From positions 513,413-577,412 of the forward strand of contig MJCC01000013.1 in assembly GCA_001766655.1 (NCBI GenBank): DNA of 64,000 nt, read 5' to 3'. The DNA comes from Phytomonas francai. Lineage: Eukaryota > Euglenozoa > Kinetoplastea > Trypanosomatida > Trypanosomatidae. Below are positions 1-8,907 of this stretch, piece after piece. The position numbers were made by a program, and so were the translations under genes. Each line of letters begins with the position of its first letter. Positions within the stretch are counted from its first letter, which is position 1. The notes beneath the pieces are model-generated. The model was given only the letters and a program-made list of their open reading frames with translations, made no database searches and was not told the DNA's origin.

Positions 1-1336
1 GGTTTATGTACGGAAGACCCACCAACTGGAAAATGTCCCTTTCGCTTTGAATTAATAGTCTTTTCCTATCCATGCCGGAACTACCATTTAAGTAATTATC
101 CGTATTGGAGCCATTGGAATTGCACTGTTCGCTCCTTTCCTTGTTTCCCCTGGAGGCGCAACATAGGAAGAGGCCATTCAGGTTCAACTCTAGGCCTCTT
201 TTCAGGGCTCTAAGCGTGACGTGAGCAGTAAACACCGCAGGGCCAGTTCGAAAGAACCTCCGAACATGCATCACATCCCATGGCATAATGTCAAGCTCGA
301 CTTGGTGAAGCCTCATGCGCCCACGCACCGCTGCGTCTCGGATGTGAAAGGAGGGAATTTCCGTCGGGTGGGATGGATCGAAGCGTACCGTGAAGATCTT
401 TGTGCACCGGCGCCTCTCATGCCACCGCATGTCGCTGGGCATGCGACCGGCAGCGATGTAGCCGCTGCTGAACAGCTTCTGAAGGGCGCGAGCGTAGCGA
501 AATTTCACCCCAGAAGATAGCAAATCCTGAGAAGATGCAGCCTCGCTCCTCGAGCACCACCGAAACGGAAGCTGACGGAGAAGCTCCTGGGCGGCATGAT
601 CCAAAAGTGGGCTGTCGCTGCTACACACCCCAATTGACGCTATCCTCGAGGAAGGTGTAGACGGAAAGGCAAATGAGTCATGCTTAACTCGCACCTCCGA
701 TCCATTATTGCGGGGGTTCGTGTGAGTGGATGGATCTTCCATCTCTGCTAACGTAGCGACTTTCTGCGCCTCGATCTCACGCACAGCGACCTCCGTCAAG
801 GAGAGACTGAATTCGGCAAGTCTGCCGATAGGAGCCCCCCGGCGCGTCGCCCCGCTCAGCTGGACCACAAACCCGTATGGCTCGAGTAATCCCTGCAGGA
901 GGGCAGCATGATGACAGGCCTCGTCATAGCTCACATCGTCATGCAGATAATTCGGCAGGCTAGGGAGCGGTGTGCGTGGCCCGTAGAGAGCTACATGGTA
1001 AGAAGGCGGCGCAAGGGGTCCTGCCCCCCCTTGCCCTCCACCGGCAAGCATTCGAGGATCCGTCTCCCTCGCGGTCTCGAGGGTCATGACGTGCAGCCGA
1101 CGGAGAAGAAGCATCTGCACAGTAGGGTCCACGCGAAGTTTCTGTGGACCGTGGCTCAGCATCTCCTCGACGGACCACGACATACAGGAGATGCGGCGTG
1201 CTGCCTTGTAGAGGACATCGCTACTGCGAGCCCCCGACAAGGTGGGGTCAGTATCCCTGGACGTGAGTGCCGCTGCAAGGGCAAGTTCCTGTACAAAGAG
1301 ATGATTGGCCAAGTGACGCGCACATGGGAACTTCAT
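1..1336 (-). CDS. DNA polymerase family X-like protein, C-terminus off the window
   Basis: An uninterrupted frame of 445 codons runs from the ATG at 1336 to the window edge. Around residues 159-170 there is a palm-like GATRRG motif, around 346-352 an ELDIMPW stretch, and from 365 a thumb-like region (TGPAVF, then a GLELNLNGLF segment) ending in SERDIFQLVGLPY, the classic end of Pol beta/lambda/mu proteins. The family needs two aspartates (DxD) just after the RRG motif; here that stretch reads GRLAEFSL, so both seem replaced, while the third palm aspartate (ELDI) is kept. The N-terminal 120 residues carry no recognisable BRCT or lyase domain. The known kinetoplastid family-X enzymes, Pol beta and Pol beta-PAK, are mitochondrial repair polymerases; this protein may instead be a non-catalytic relative. 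The fold assignment is fairly firm, the role unknown. Confidence 0.72.
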   Translation of the reverse strand, partial: MKFPCARHLANHLFVQELALAAALTSRDTDPTLSGARSSDVLYKAARRISCMSWSVEEMLSHGPQKLRVDPTVQMLLLRRLHVMTLETARETDPRMLAGGGQGGAGPLAPPSYHVALYGPRTPLPSLPNYLHDDVSYDEACHHAALLQGLLEPYGFVVQLSGATRRGAPIGRLAEFSLSLTEVAVREIEAQKVATLAEMEDPSTHTNPRNNGSEVRVKHDSFAFPSTPSSRIASIGVCSSDSPLLDHAAQELLRQLPFRWCSRSEAASSQDLLSSGVKFRYARALQKLFSSGYIAAGRMPSDMRWHERRRCTKIFTVRFDPSHPTEIPSFHIRDAAVRGRMRLHQVELDIMPWDVMHVRRFFRTGPAVFTAHVTLRALKRGLELNLNGLFLCCASRGNKERSEQCNSNGSNTDNYLNGSSGMDRKRLLIQSERDIFQLVGLPYIN

Positions 1337-1756
1337 GGGTATTTTTCCTTCCTGCTCCACCAAAATTAAATAAATAAATAAATAAAAGAAAAAGAAGTTT
1401 AAAAGAGACCGAACAAAGTGACTATCCAATGCAACCACAGGTAAAAAGCATGGAAAAACACGCCAAATTTTCTCATAGCTCCTGCCTCCCATGACGTGTT
1501 CCCTTTGTTCATTTTATTTGCATTAGGAACGCTGAGACGATTTCGCTATCAATACGCTTGAAATGGAGACATAAAAAAAGAACAGCAATATTGACCGATG
1601 AAATTTACAATGCACCGTATAATAGGGGTAAAAAATGGGCAAAGGAGCGAAACGGATCCCGCTCCCTCTATACAGGGTGCGCCTCTTTGATAGAATACAT
1701 GTACATAGAAATAAAATTAGCACCCAGGGCAGTGGAATCAATACCACAGAGTTGGC
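1337..1756. other. intergenic, AAAT repeat
   Basis: Spacer between the coiled-coil gene (stop at 1757) and the Pol X-like start. It holds a short AAAT-type simple repeat near 1364-1388 and AT-rich DNA that would serve as 3' UTR and trans-splice region. No gene seen. Confidence 0.7.
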
Positions 1757-3953
1757 TTAATCAATAGCATCTGCTATGACTGGAGCAGCTTGCACTAGAG
1801 GAGTTTCCTCGAGAACTTCGGCGTGGGGTCGGTTCTTATCGGCCTTGTACTTTCTCAACGTGGGTACTGTCTTGCTAACTCGCAGAGGCCCGTCTAAGAT
1901 TTCCATGATTTTACGGCATTGCTCCACGCCGGAAGCAGTGTCAATGCGACGGGAGGACCTTGAAATCGGTAAAACCCCATTCGGCATCTCCATGTCCACC
2001 GCATTCACCATCTTCTGCACCTCGAGTCGACTCTTATGAACCTCCGCCATCTCGGGACGAACCTCAAGCAGATTTCCAACCGCCCAGTCCTTTTCGCCTG
2101 CCAAAAGGTAATGCGTCTGCCAAGACGCAGCCTTCGATTTTTCCTCGAGCGCACGGCAGCGTGCCTCGTATACATGAGCCATATCGCCCACACACCTCGA
2201 CCACCACTGCACATTATCCACCGCGTAGCGCACGACACGACATCGACGGTAAAACGCATCGCCGCGCTGCCGCTCAATCTCTTGGCGACAGAGCAACACC
2301 ATATCTCTCTGCACAGCCTCTGCAGCATCGAGTAGCTGCTGGAGTTCCTTGGCTTTCTGCGTAGTGTCGGTGACCATTTCGTACTGCGCAGCCACTGTTT
2401 CTCGAAACTGTGCATGACTAGCTTGGAGCTGGGCCAGGGAGAGCTGATCCTGCAGGAATTCCTGCGAGAGACGTGTGTACTTGGACTGTTCGACGTAGAG
2501 CTCCTTAATGGCCTCCCGCACACGACGGGCCATTTTTTCTTGCGCTGCTTCAGACTTGGAGAGCATCCACGACTTCGATTGAATCGATGCCTCGAGCGCG
2601 GCGAGCTCCTTGTTGAACTCGCTGGTGGCGCTCTCGACAAGGGTCACTATTTGCGATCCCGATCGCTCGACGGCCTCCACACGGGAGACTGCATCCGCCT
2701 GCATTTGCTGCATCGCTTCGGCGGCCCGAGCGGCTGCGCGGTCGAGGGCCCCTTGCAAGCCATCCACGTGCGCGGCGGCCCCCGCCGTCAGATCGGCGTA
2801 GCCCTTCTGGATCGCCTGGTGCCCCTCCTTGTGCGCGTCGAGCTCGCGCAGGAGCAGTTCCCAGAGCCCGCGAGCCGCGGCCTCCGCCTGGGATTCGGCC
2901 TCCACCTTCCGCTCGTCGTGGACCTTTGGCTCCGACTTGGACTCGGCGGGGCTGCCGTTGACGTCGAGGAAGGCCTCGAGGGCGTCGACGGCGGCGCTGG
3001 CGGCGGCGCACGCCTCCCCCGCCCGCCCCTCCGCGGCCGCGAGGGCGTCGTCGGGGCCGTCCGGCCGCGCGAGGTCGCCGCCGATGAACGCGGCGAGAGT
3101 GCGGAAGGGTTGGTGGAGGGGTACGCGGAAGAGGGTCGCGGCCCGCCGCTGGGCCTCGAGCCCGGGCAGCCGCCCCGCGTGTAGGCGCTGGAAGTCGTCG
3201 AAGAAGCGCGCGAGGCGGGCGGGCCGCTGCCCCCGCCCCTGTAGGATGGGTGCGAAGATGCGGCGGAAGCAATCCGGCCGTCCCCCCTCCCCCTCGTCCT
3301 TCGCCCTCTCCGCCTTCCCCGCGCCCTCGCCGAGGTCGACGCCGAAGCGCCGCGCGATGGCCTCGGCTGTCCAGAAGGGCCGGGCGCCGTCCGCCCGCCG
3401 CGCGGCCTCGTCGTGGGCCGCGNNNNNNNNNNNNNNNNNNNNNNNNNNNNNNNNNNNNNNNNNNNNNNNNNNNNNNNNNNNNNNNNNNNNNNNNNNNNNN
3501 NNNNNNNNNNNNNNNNNNNNNNNNNNNNNNNNNNNNNNNNNNNNNNNNNNNNNNNNNNNNNNNNNNNNNNNNNNNNNNNNNNNNNNNNNNNNNNNNNNNN
3601 NNNNNNNNNNNNNNNNNNNNNNNNNNNNNNNNNNNNNNNNNNNNNNNNNNNNNNNNNNNNNNNNNNNNNNNNNNNNNNNNNNNNNNNNNNNNNNNNNNNN
3701 NNNNNNNNNNNNNNNNNNNNNNNNNNNNNNNNNNNNNNNNNNNNNNNNNNNNNNNNNNNNNNNNNNNNNNNNNNNNNNNNNNNNNNNNNNNNNNNNNNNN
3801 NNNNNNNNNNNNNNNNNNNNNNNNNNNNNNNNNNNNNNNNNNNNNNNCGGGGGACGGGGGGGAGAGGGGCGGGGAGGGGGCGTCATCCGCGAGCTGCGCA
3901 AAGAAAAAAGAGCCCATGCAGACGGGCCGAGCGGGCCGCTCCGCCTCCTTCAT
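1757..3953 (-). CDS. long coiled-coil protein, possibly flagellar (paraflagellar-rod-like), interrupted by assembly gap
   Basis: About 555 residues are readable downstream of a 425-N gap (3423-3847). They contain a very Ala/Arg-rich section, then long heptad-like coiled coil (roughly the last 350 residues), and a C-terminal tail with basic patches. Size, Glu/Gln/Ala content and helical character fit cytoskeletal proteins of the paraflagellar rod type, but I see no diagnostic motif, so the name is only a suggestion. The 5' end is uncertain: an ATG at 3953 opens a good short frame (MKEAERPARP) that is out of phase with the body if the N-run length is exact; an in-phase ATG lies at 3886. The GC content of 2.6-3.9 kb is extreme. 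Confidence 0.6.
3423..3847. other. assembly gap of 425 N
   Basis: Run of unknown bases inside the coiled-coil gene, flanked on both sides by very GC-rich sequence. Its length probably is an estimate, because the best reading frames on the two sides do not match in phase. Confidence 0.95.
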
Positions 3954-4525
3954 CGCCGTAGAGAGGGGGGACGGAATGGGGATGCGGAGGGAAGGCGGCC
4001 CGTTCGACGGCGCGGTGTCCTGTTGTTTCCTTTTCTAACCCAAACTATTGAAGAGAGACAGCACAGGGGGGAAGTAAAGACATTCTGGTCTCGCAGCGTT
4101 TACATCCTCGAGCATTGATTTCAGTATCCCATTCCCATTTTTTTTCTATAGAGGGGGGGGAGGCATTGGATGCATAGAATCGTCCCAACTCTGCCTCCTA
4201 GGTGTTGAAATAAACGGCCATAGCGTCATCGATGGACGCATGGCTCAACCTGATTCTGTTCTATATGAAGTAGAGGAGGAATAGTCTCCCTTACCCCCAC
4301 CCTTCCTTTTTTGCGTCCCCGGAAAGCTAAACAAATACTTAACACTTAGAGGACATAGACGCCCATATGCACATATAGAGGTCCAAATAACGCGTAAAAC
4401 AATAATAATGTATACAAATATATAGAATATATGGATATGGTTCATTCAAAAAGCGCCATTAAAGCAGATAAAGAACGATACAGTTAGTGAAGGTGATAGA
4501 GAACGAGCTAGCAACCCATTTAGAG
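3954..4525. other. intergenic, no gene seen
   Basis: The part near the coiled-coil gene is purine-rich on the plus strand, that is pyrimidine-rich on the transcribed minus strand, as expected upstream of a trans-splice acceptor. The rest is AT-rich dymeclin 3' UTR. Confidence 0.6.
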
Positions 4526-6925
4526 CTAAGATAAAAATAAGCCCAGATCTTTTATATCTGTGCACCACAAAATACCCCCCGGAAGACGGGCGTCGTTTAG
4601 CATAGTTGACCACACAAACGGTGCAAAGAAATCATAGCTATGCGGGCTTTCCTCGTAGACGTACGCGATTTCATGTGTCTTCGTGCCTTCTGATATATCC
4701 TCCACAGATGCCGAATTTTTTGAAGCGCGCATCAAAGATTTATTGTTGTCATGAGACCCAGCAGAGATGAGAGAACTACTGAGATTGTCCCTCTTGAAAC
4801 GCTCTTTCGTGGGTTTGGAAGAGCCTTGAGATTGATTATATCGGCGAATAATATGAATCACCTCAGCTTGTCTGCTCGCGTTCGGGGCGTTCGCGAGCTC
4901 CGCTTCATATTTCAGAATACATTTACAAAGGCCGGATAATGAGCTCTGAGCGCAAGGCATAAAATGCGTTGAGTTTTCCAAGAGCTCACTGCTATTTCCT
5001 TCCGAACTGGTGCCCTGATCCTTGGACGGGCTTGAAGTAATAATTTTATCTCGATGGTAGAGCAGTTCGTAAATAAGGCATTCGTTATTGCTATTGGGGT
5101 CGCGCAGGAGCATTGTCTCAAGAGCCACCACCACAGCATCGAGCAGGTAAAGATACATTTTCCCACTGCATTCGATTTCCTCGGTGGACCTGCCCGCCAG
5201 TGTGCCAATTTCGTGCTTTGATTGCTTGCCATCGTGTGGGTGGGCGTTTGGTTGAGTGGAGTCGGGCTCCAAATACTCTCCAAAGGGTTTCTCGCCAGGG
5301 GCTATGGTAGCTTGTTGATATTCCCTCTCCAAGAGCTGCAGCCTCTTGAGAAGGACGACAAGCAGCATGAGAAGGCGTTGGGAGGTGTACGAATCGATAT
5401 CGCGCGCGTGGAAGGCGAGGTTGTTCATACACGACGCGTAGAGCATTGCGAGTTGTTCGTTGTGGTCTTTAAGGGCCTTGCCAACGCCGACTGCCACTAC
5501 GATAAGATAGGATGCCCCGACAGTGATCTCGTGAGAGGAGTAGCGCCTTAGCGGCAGAGTCTGCCGCCCGAGCACGCGAAAGACCTGTTGACCTAGGAAA
5601 AAGTTCTGTGAGAGGATCAAAAGCAGGGTAGAGGCCATAAAGCAAATGAAAGGGTACGAAAACTGCGTCGTGACGTACATCAGGTGCTCCAAAGTGCTCG
5701 AATTATGGGTTAATTTGGCGGCATACACCCCAAAGCCGTCCTCCTTTCCACCTCTGTCTGTGTGGGGGGTTTTGTTGAGAGTTACAAGCGAGTCCGCATT
5801 TATGCAGACGACATAGCTGAGGTTCTGTAAAGATTGAATAACTTTCACTAATTGGTTATAGTCAGAGGCGATGACATCCTGCAAAAAACTATCGTGATCA
5901 TAAAAAAAAACATAGAGCAGTGTACAAAGAGAAGGGCAGTTTGGCAGATGCGAGACGATGGCCTCTAGAAGAGCAGGAAATCTCACGACTTGACCATCTT
6001 TCAGGGTCTTGATATGTTCTACTACAGGGTTGGGTCTATTACCCCTTTGATATATAACTAACAATGCCAAAAGCTGCGCGAGATGACGAAATGTTAGCTC
6101 CCAGTAGCTGCAGCTTGCTCGAAGCATCGGATTGGTTAGATCCTCTGCCTTCTCAGAAGGCGTGCGGTTGGCATCCTTCTGAGGATTCATAAACCAGGAG
6201 AAAAGTTTGGTGAGATTGAGTTTTTGGTCAGCGTTATATAAAAGTGGTTTCATCTGGTCTGGACACTCATGCCACTCAATAATGCGCCTTAAAAGCATCC
6301 CCACAAGGACCTCCAGACACTCATAGTTCAAAATCATCTCGACAAACATATCTACTGGAGTCTCCTCAACAGACGTAGGATGGTGAAGAGTGGAAGAGCA
6401 CATGCTAAGAAGCAAAGAGGCCACTTCCGCATGCGTGATAACCGTCTTGACGTCAAGCTTCACGTGGGTTGCGTATTCCAAGAGAAGCTCACATAGTTTT
6501 CGAGCAGCTTTACTACTTCGAGGTTTGGGCTCATTGCCCGAGCCTGGCTCCGTTAAATCGTCACCAAGGAGCTCTAATAAAGCGCCCGAACGCCACCCCC
6601 CTAATGTATGGACGTGCCGTAGAATCAACCCTATAAGACGCAATGAAGCTAAATGTGTTTCACTCACTGAGGCGGGGGAGGCAAGAATCGCCTCAAACAT
6701 CTTAACACAATAGCGAATTATCCAGTTCAAGCGCCGGTTATGCACCCCGTGGGTGGTCAACTTTGTAATAGCCGGCTTCGCTATAGCATTCAGTTCGATT
6801 CCAGAGCAAATTTCCTTCGCGTAAAGCGTTAGATGTGCAGTAAAATCATCTTCAGTAGGGTGATCAGGGATGGTGAAGACCTTTTCATAGTATTCTATGA
6901 CCTCTTTGCTCTTTGAAGTACACAT
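4526..6925 (-). CDS. DYM: dymeclin family protein
   Basis: The 799-residue product is largely alpha-helical with many Leu-rich stretches, no clear signal peptide, and a typical dymeclin end: an acidic YEES segment followed by FFAPFVW and a final LGLF shortly before the stop. Dymeclin in animals is a peripheral Golgi protein that shuttles with the cytosol and supports membrane traffic and Golgi organisation. Length is slightly above the animal protein (about 670), explained by a Ser/Asn-rich low-complexity insert around residues 655-745. The start ATG at 6925 gives the first in-frame Met with the expected N-terminal helix. It lies between TMEM208 and the coiled-coil gene on the same strand. 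Confidence 0.8.
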   Translation of the reverse strand: MCTSKSKEVIEYYEKVFTIPDHPTEDDFTAHLTLYAKEICSGIELNAIAKPAITKLTTHGVHNRRLNWIIRYCVKMFEAILASPASVSETHLASLRLIGLILRHVHTLGGWRSGALLELLGDDLTEPGSGNEPKPRSSKAARKLCELLLEYATHVKLDVKTVITHAEVASLLLSMCSSTLHHPTSVEETPVDMFVEMILNYECLEVLVGMLLRRIIEWHECPDQMKPLLYNADQKLNLTKLFSWFMNPQKDANRTPSEKAEDLTNPMLRASCSYWELTFRHLAQLLALLVIYQRGNRPNPVVEHIKTLKDGQVVRFPALLEAIVSHLPNCPSLCTLLYVFFYDHDSFLQDVIASDYNQLVKVIQSLQNLSYVVCINADSLVTLNKTPHTDRGGKEDGFGVYAAKLTHNSSTLEHLMYVTTQFSYPFICFMASTLLLILSQNFFLGQQVFRVLGRQTLPLRRYSSHEITVGASYLIVVAVGVGKALKDHNEQLAMLYASCMNNLAFHARDIDSYTSQRLLMLLVVLLKRLQLLEREYQQATIAPGEKPFGEYLEPDSTQPNAHPHDGKQSKHEIGTLAGRSTEEIECSGKMYLYLLDAVVVALETMLLRDPNSNNECLIYELLYHRDKIITSSPSKDQGTSSEGNSSELLENSTHFMPCAQSSLSGLCKCILKYEAELANAPNASRQAEVIHIIRRYNQSQGSSKPTKERFKRDNLSSSLISAGSHDNNKSLMRASKNSASVEDISEGTKTHEIAYVYEESPHSYDFFAPFVWSTMLNDARLPGGILWCTDIKDLGLFLS

Positions 6926-7212
6926 TAGATATTACTGCCTTTGATTCTTGGTTGACTAGCTTTTTAAATATATTAAAGTGTTTCGAAACAGAATTGAATT
7001 AATGTTTGGTAAACAATATTGCGATGAGCGTTAAAATAGAGTATAAAGGAGGGGAAAACTTTCTACAAGAGACAGCGATCCAATTATTAGTTATAACTTA
7101 AAACATTTACAAAGCCAAGTAAAAGAAGGAATAGTACAAACAAACGGAACATCTAACAATGCTCACCTAATTTACGCTGTTCGCCTTTTAGTAAGGATTG
7201 CCTTTAAGTGTT

Positions 7213-7752
7213 TTAAGATCGTCGAGCTTTCCGCCGCTCAAGCTCTTCACGGCGTCGTTCTTGGCGGTTGCGGGGGGACTGCTTCTCCTTCCCCATTTCG
7301 CCATCCGCAGCTTCCATTCCCATGCGATTCATCAGAAAAGGGCGCACAACCGTCCAGCCTTTGTAGATCAATGTAGCCGGGACGGGCAAATAAAAGACAA
7401 AAAAGGCGGTATGCATATTACAGAGGGTCTGTACCCCCCAGCAAACCCACAGAATATCCTGAATAAAGCTATAGTAGCCTAATTCCTTTGGGTTGGAGGC
7501 GTCAAGGCAGCTCTGTAATTCCCCGTTAGAATTAAACAATGGCTTAGCAACACCTTTAAGAAGCTGCAGAGCAGCATACTCCTGTCCAGCCCAGAATACA
7601 ATAGCTACCAAATCATAAAAAGAGGGCAATCCTCCCCTACGATAGATGATTAAGCCTATATAAATCAGGTTAACAGCGACTGTGATGAAGGTAAAAATTT
7701 TCATACGTGCCTCATTGCGCCGCCAATTGTTCTTCGCAGTCTCCTTTGCCAT
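7213..7752 (-). CDS. TMEM208: TMEM208 / SND2-like ER targeting protein
   Basis: The 179-residue protein begins with a KETAKNN-type stretch (AKETAKNNWRRNEAR), then has hydrophobic segments at about 19-37, 45-63 and 105-135, and ends in a strongly basic, Arg/Glu-rich tail. This is the layout of TMEM208 (yeast Snd2, DUF788), an ER membrane protein of the SRP-independent (SND) targeting route. The N-terminal Lys/Asn motif and the order of membrane segments are the best evidence. SPCS2, another ER translocation-site protein, lies 5 kb upstream in the same cluster, but such closeness means little in polycistronic genomes. Confidence 0.82.
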   Translation of the reverse strand: MAKETAKNNWRRNEARMKIFTFITVAVNLIYIGLIIYRRGGLPSFYDLVAIVFWAGQEYAALQLLKGVAKPLFNSNGELQSCLDASNPKELGYYSFIQDILWVCWGVQTLCNMHTAFFVFYLPVPATLIYKGWTVVRPFLMNRMGMEAADGEMGKEKQSPRNRQERRREELERRKARRS

Positions 7753-8061
7753 ACTTAGGTTTTCCTTTTAGTCTTCTTTCCCCTCACCAGCGATGTATGA
7801 ATGCGTTTCTATTAAGATGACCGGAGTTATCTATGTAGATCTATTTTGCACAGCTTAAGCTACTATGCCTTTACGCAGAGAAAAATAAAATAGAAGGGTG
7901 TACTATCACTGGGTTGAAACATTTTTTTTTTGTTAGGCAAAGTATATCGGTGAAGAGGAGACACAATTTTTTTTTTTGAACAAACGTGACATTTGGTGTG
8001 CGTGTGTGATCACGGCTCGCCAAGGTCCTGAGAGGAGAACTTCCTTTTGAATTGTTTGGGC
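7753..8061. other. intergenic, T-rich runs
   Basis: Two T-runs on the plus strand near 7922-7931 and 7967-7975 in an AT-rich spacer. No gene seen. Confidence 0.6.
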
Positions 8062-8451
8062 TTAGGTTGCGTTTTTCTCACCAATATAGGATATACGAAC
8101 CATGCCTTCATCATGCGGACGCGTGTATTGATCCAATCGATAAGGGTCAATAAAAAGTGCGATTGCTAACATGATGAAAATGACAAATATCAAAAACATA
8201 AAGTGTATGCTTTCCGCTTTATCCACAACATCTTTATTGCATTCACGGAGAGCCTCAGGCACCTTTTGACGTGCTGGGTTGCGGGGGAGGCCTTCAAACA
8301 TGGTGCCTGGCCCGTCATCCTTCGCACGGGCTTCCTCTTTAATCTTATCGTAAAACGTACGACATCCGCTTCTTCCTCCTTCCTTTATTAAAGGGAAATG
8401 TCTTAGAAATGGAGTATTTTTCGCCAAAACCGCTAGTCTACACCTCACCAT
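8062..8451 (-). CDS. small single-span membrane protein, unknown
   Basis: 129 residues from the ATG at 8451. The N-terminal 40 residues are basic with few acids, which could be a mitochondrial targeting sequence; a single strong membrane segment lies near 83-104 (FMFLIFVIFIMLAIALFI), followed by a short polar tail. I do not recognise the family. Small one-span proteins like this are frequent among respiratory complex subunits of kinetoplastids, but nothing in the sequence proves that. A shorter version starting at an internal Met near residue 51 (MFEGLP) is possible. Confidence 0.55.
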   Translation of the reverse strand: MVRCRLAVLAKNTPFLRHFPLIKEGGRSGCRTFYDKIKEEARAKDDGPGTMFEGLPRNPARQKVPEALRECNKDVVDKAESIHFMFLIFVIFIMLAIALFIDPYRLDQYTRPHDEGMVRISYIGEKNAT

Positions 8452-8612
8452 GGAGTACTTTCAATGTGTTTATTGCGATATAACCTATTGCGGTCCCTTA
8501 TTCCCCCCTCACTTCTGCACCAAGAAAAGGAAGGAACAAAGTTTTCGAGTGTAAAGAGAAAATAAATTGTAGACATTTTTGGTTCAAGAGCAGATAAATC
8601 TCTCTCTCAAAT

Positions 8613-8652
<40 letters not shown>

Positions 8653-8907
8653 ATACTAAAATAGCCTCATAGAGCTTTAGTATTTTTATTCAAGCAAACG
8701 TTTCTACGGTTCAGTAGTGAGATCAAAAAAGAAAATGGGCACGTCCATCCCAACGAACGATAACACGCACTTGATGGTGTCCCTCTTTTTCTCATCTATT
8801 CTATAAAGCGAAAGTATAAAATAAAAGCAACACAATTTTGATTAACAGGAGGTAGATCAAAGGGTATAGGAATCGATGCTGTTTGCCCCCACACCCCCTT
8901 TGCATGG
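8452..8907. other. intergenic with TA microsatellite
   Basis: Spacer upstream of the small membrane protein. It contains the palindromic TA tract described separately and AT-rich sequence; no gene seen. Confidence 0.65.
8611..8654. repeat. TA dinucleotide repeat forming a perfect palindrome
   Basis: About 18 TA units flanked by ATGG on the left and CCAT on the right, so the whole 44 bases can fold back on themselves (cruciform-prone). Other shorter TA tracts occur at 18583-18608, 29391-29420 and 43037-43050. Confidence 0.9.

Noticed and set aside
908..1369. 153-residue plus-strand ORF at the left end
   Set aside because: It lies antisense to the Pol X-like gene, whose minus frame is open for 445 codons and has family motifs.
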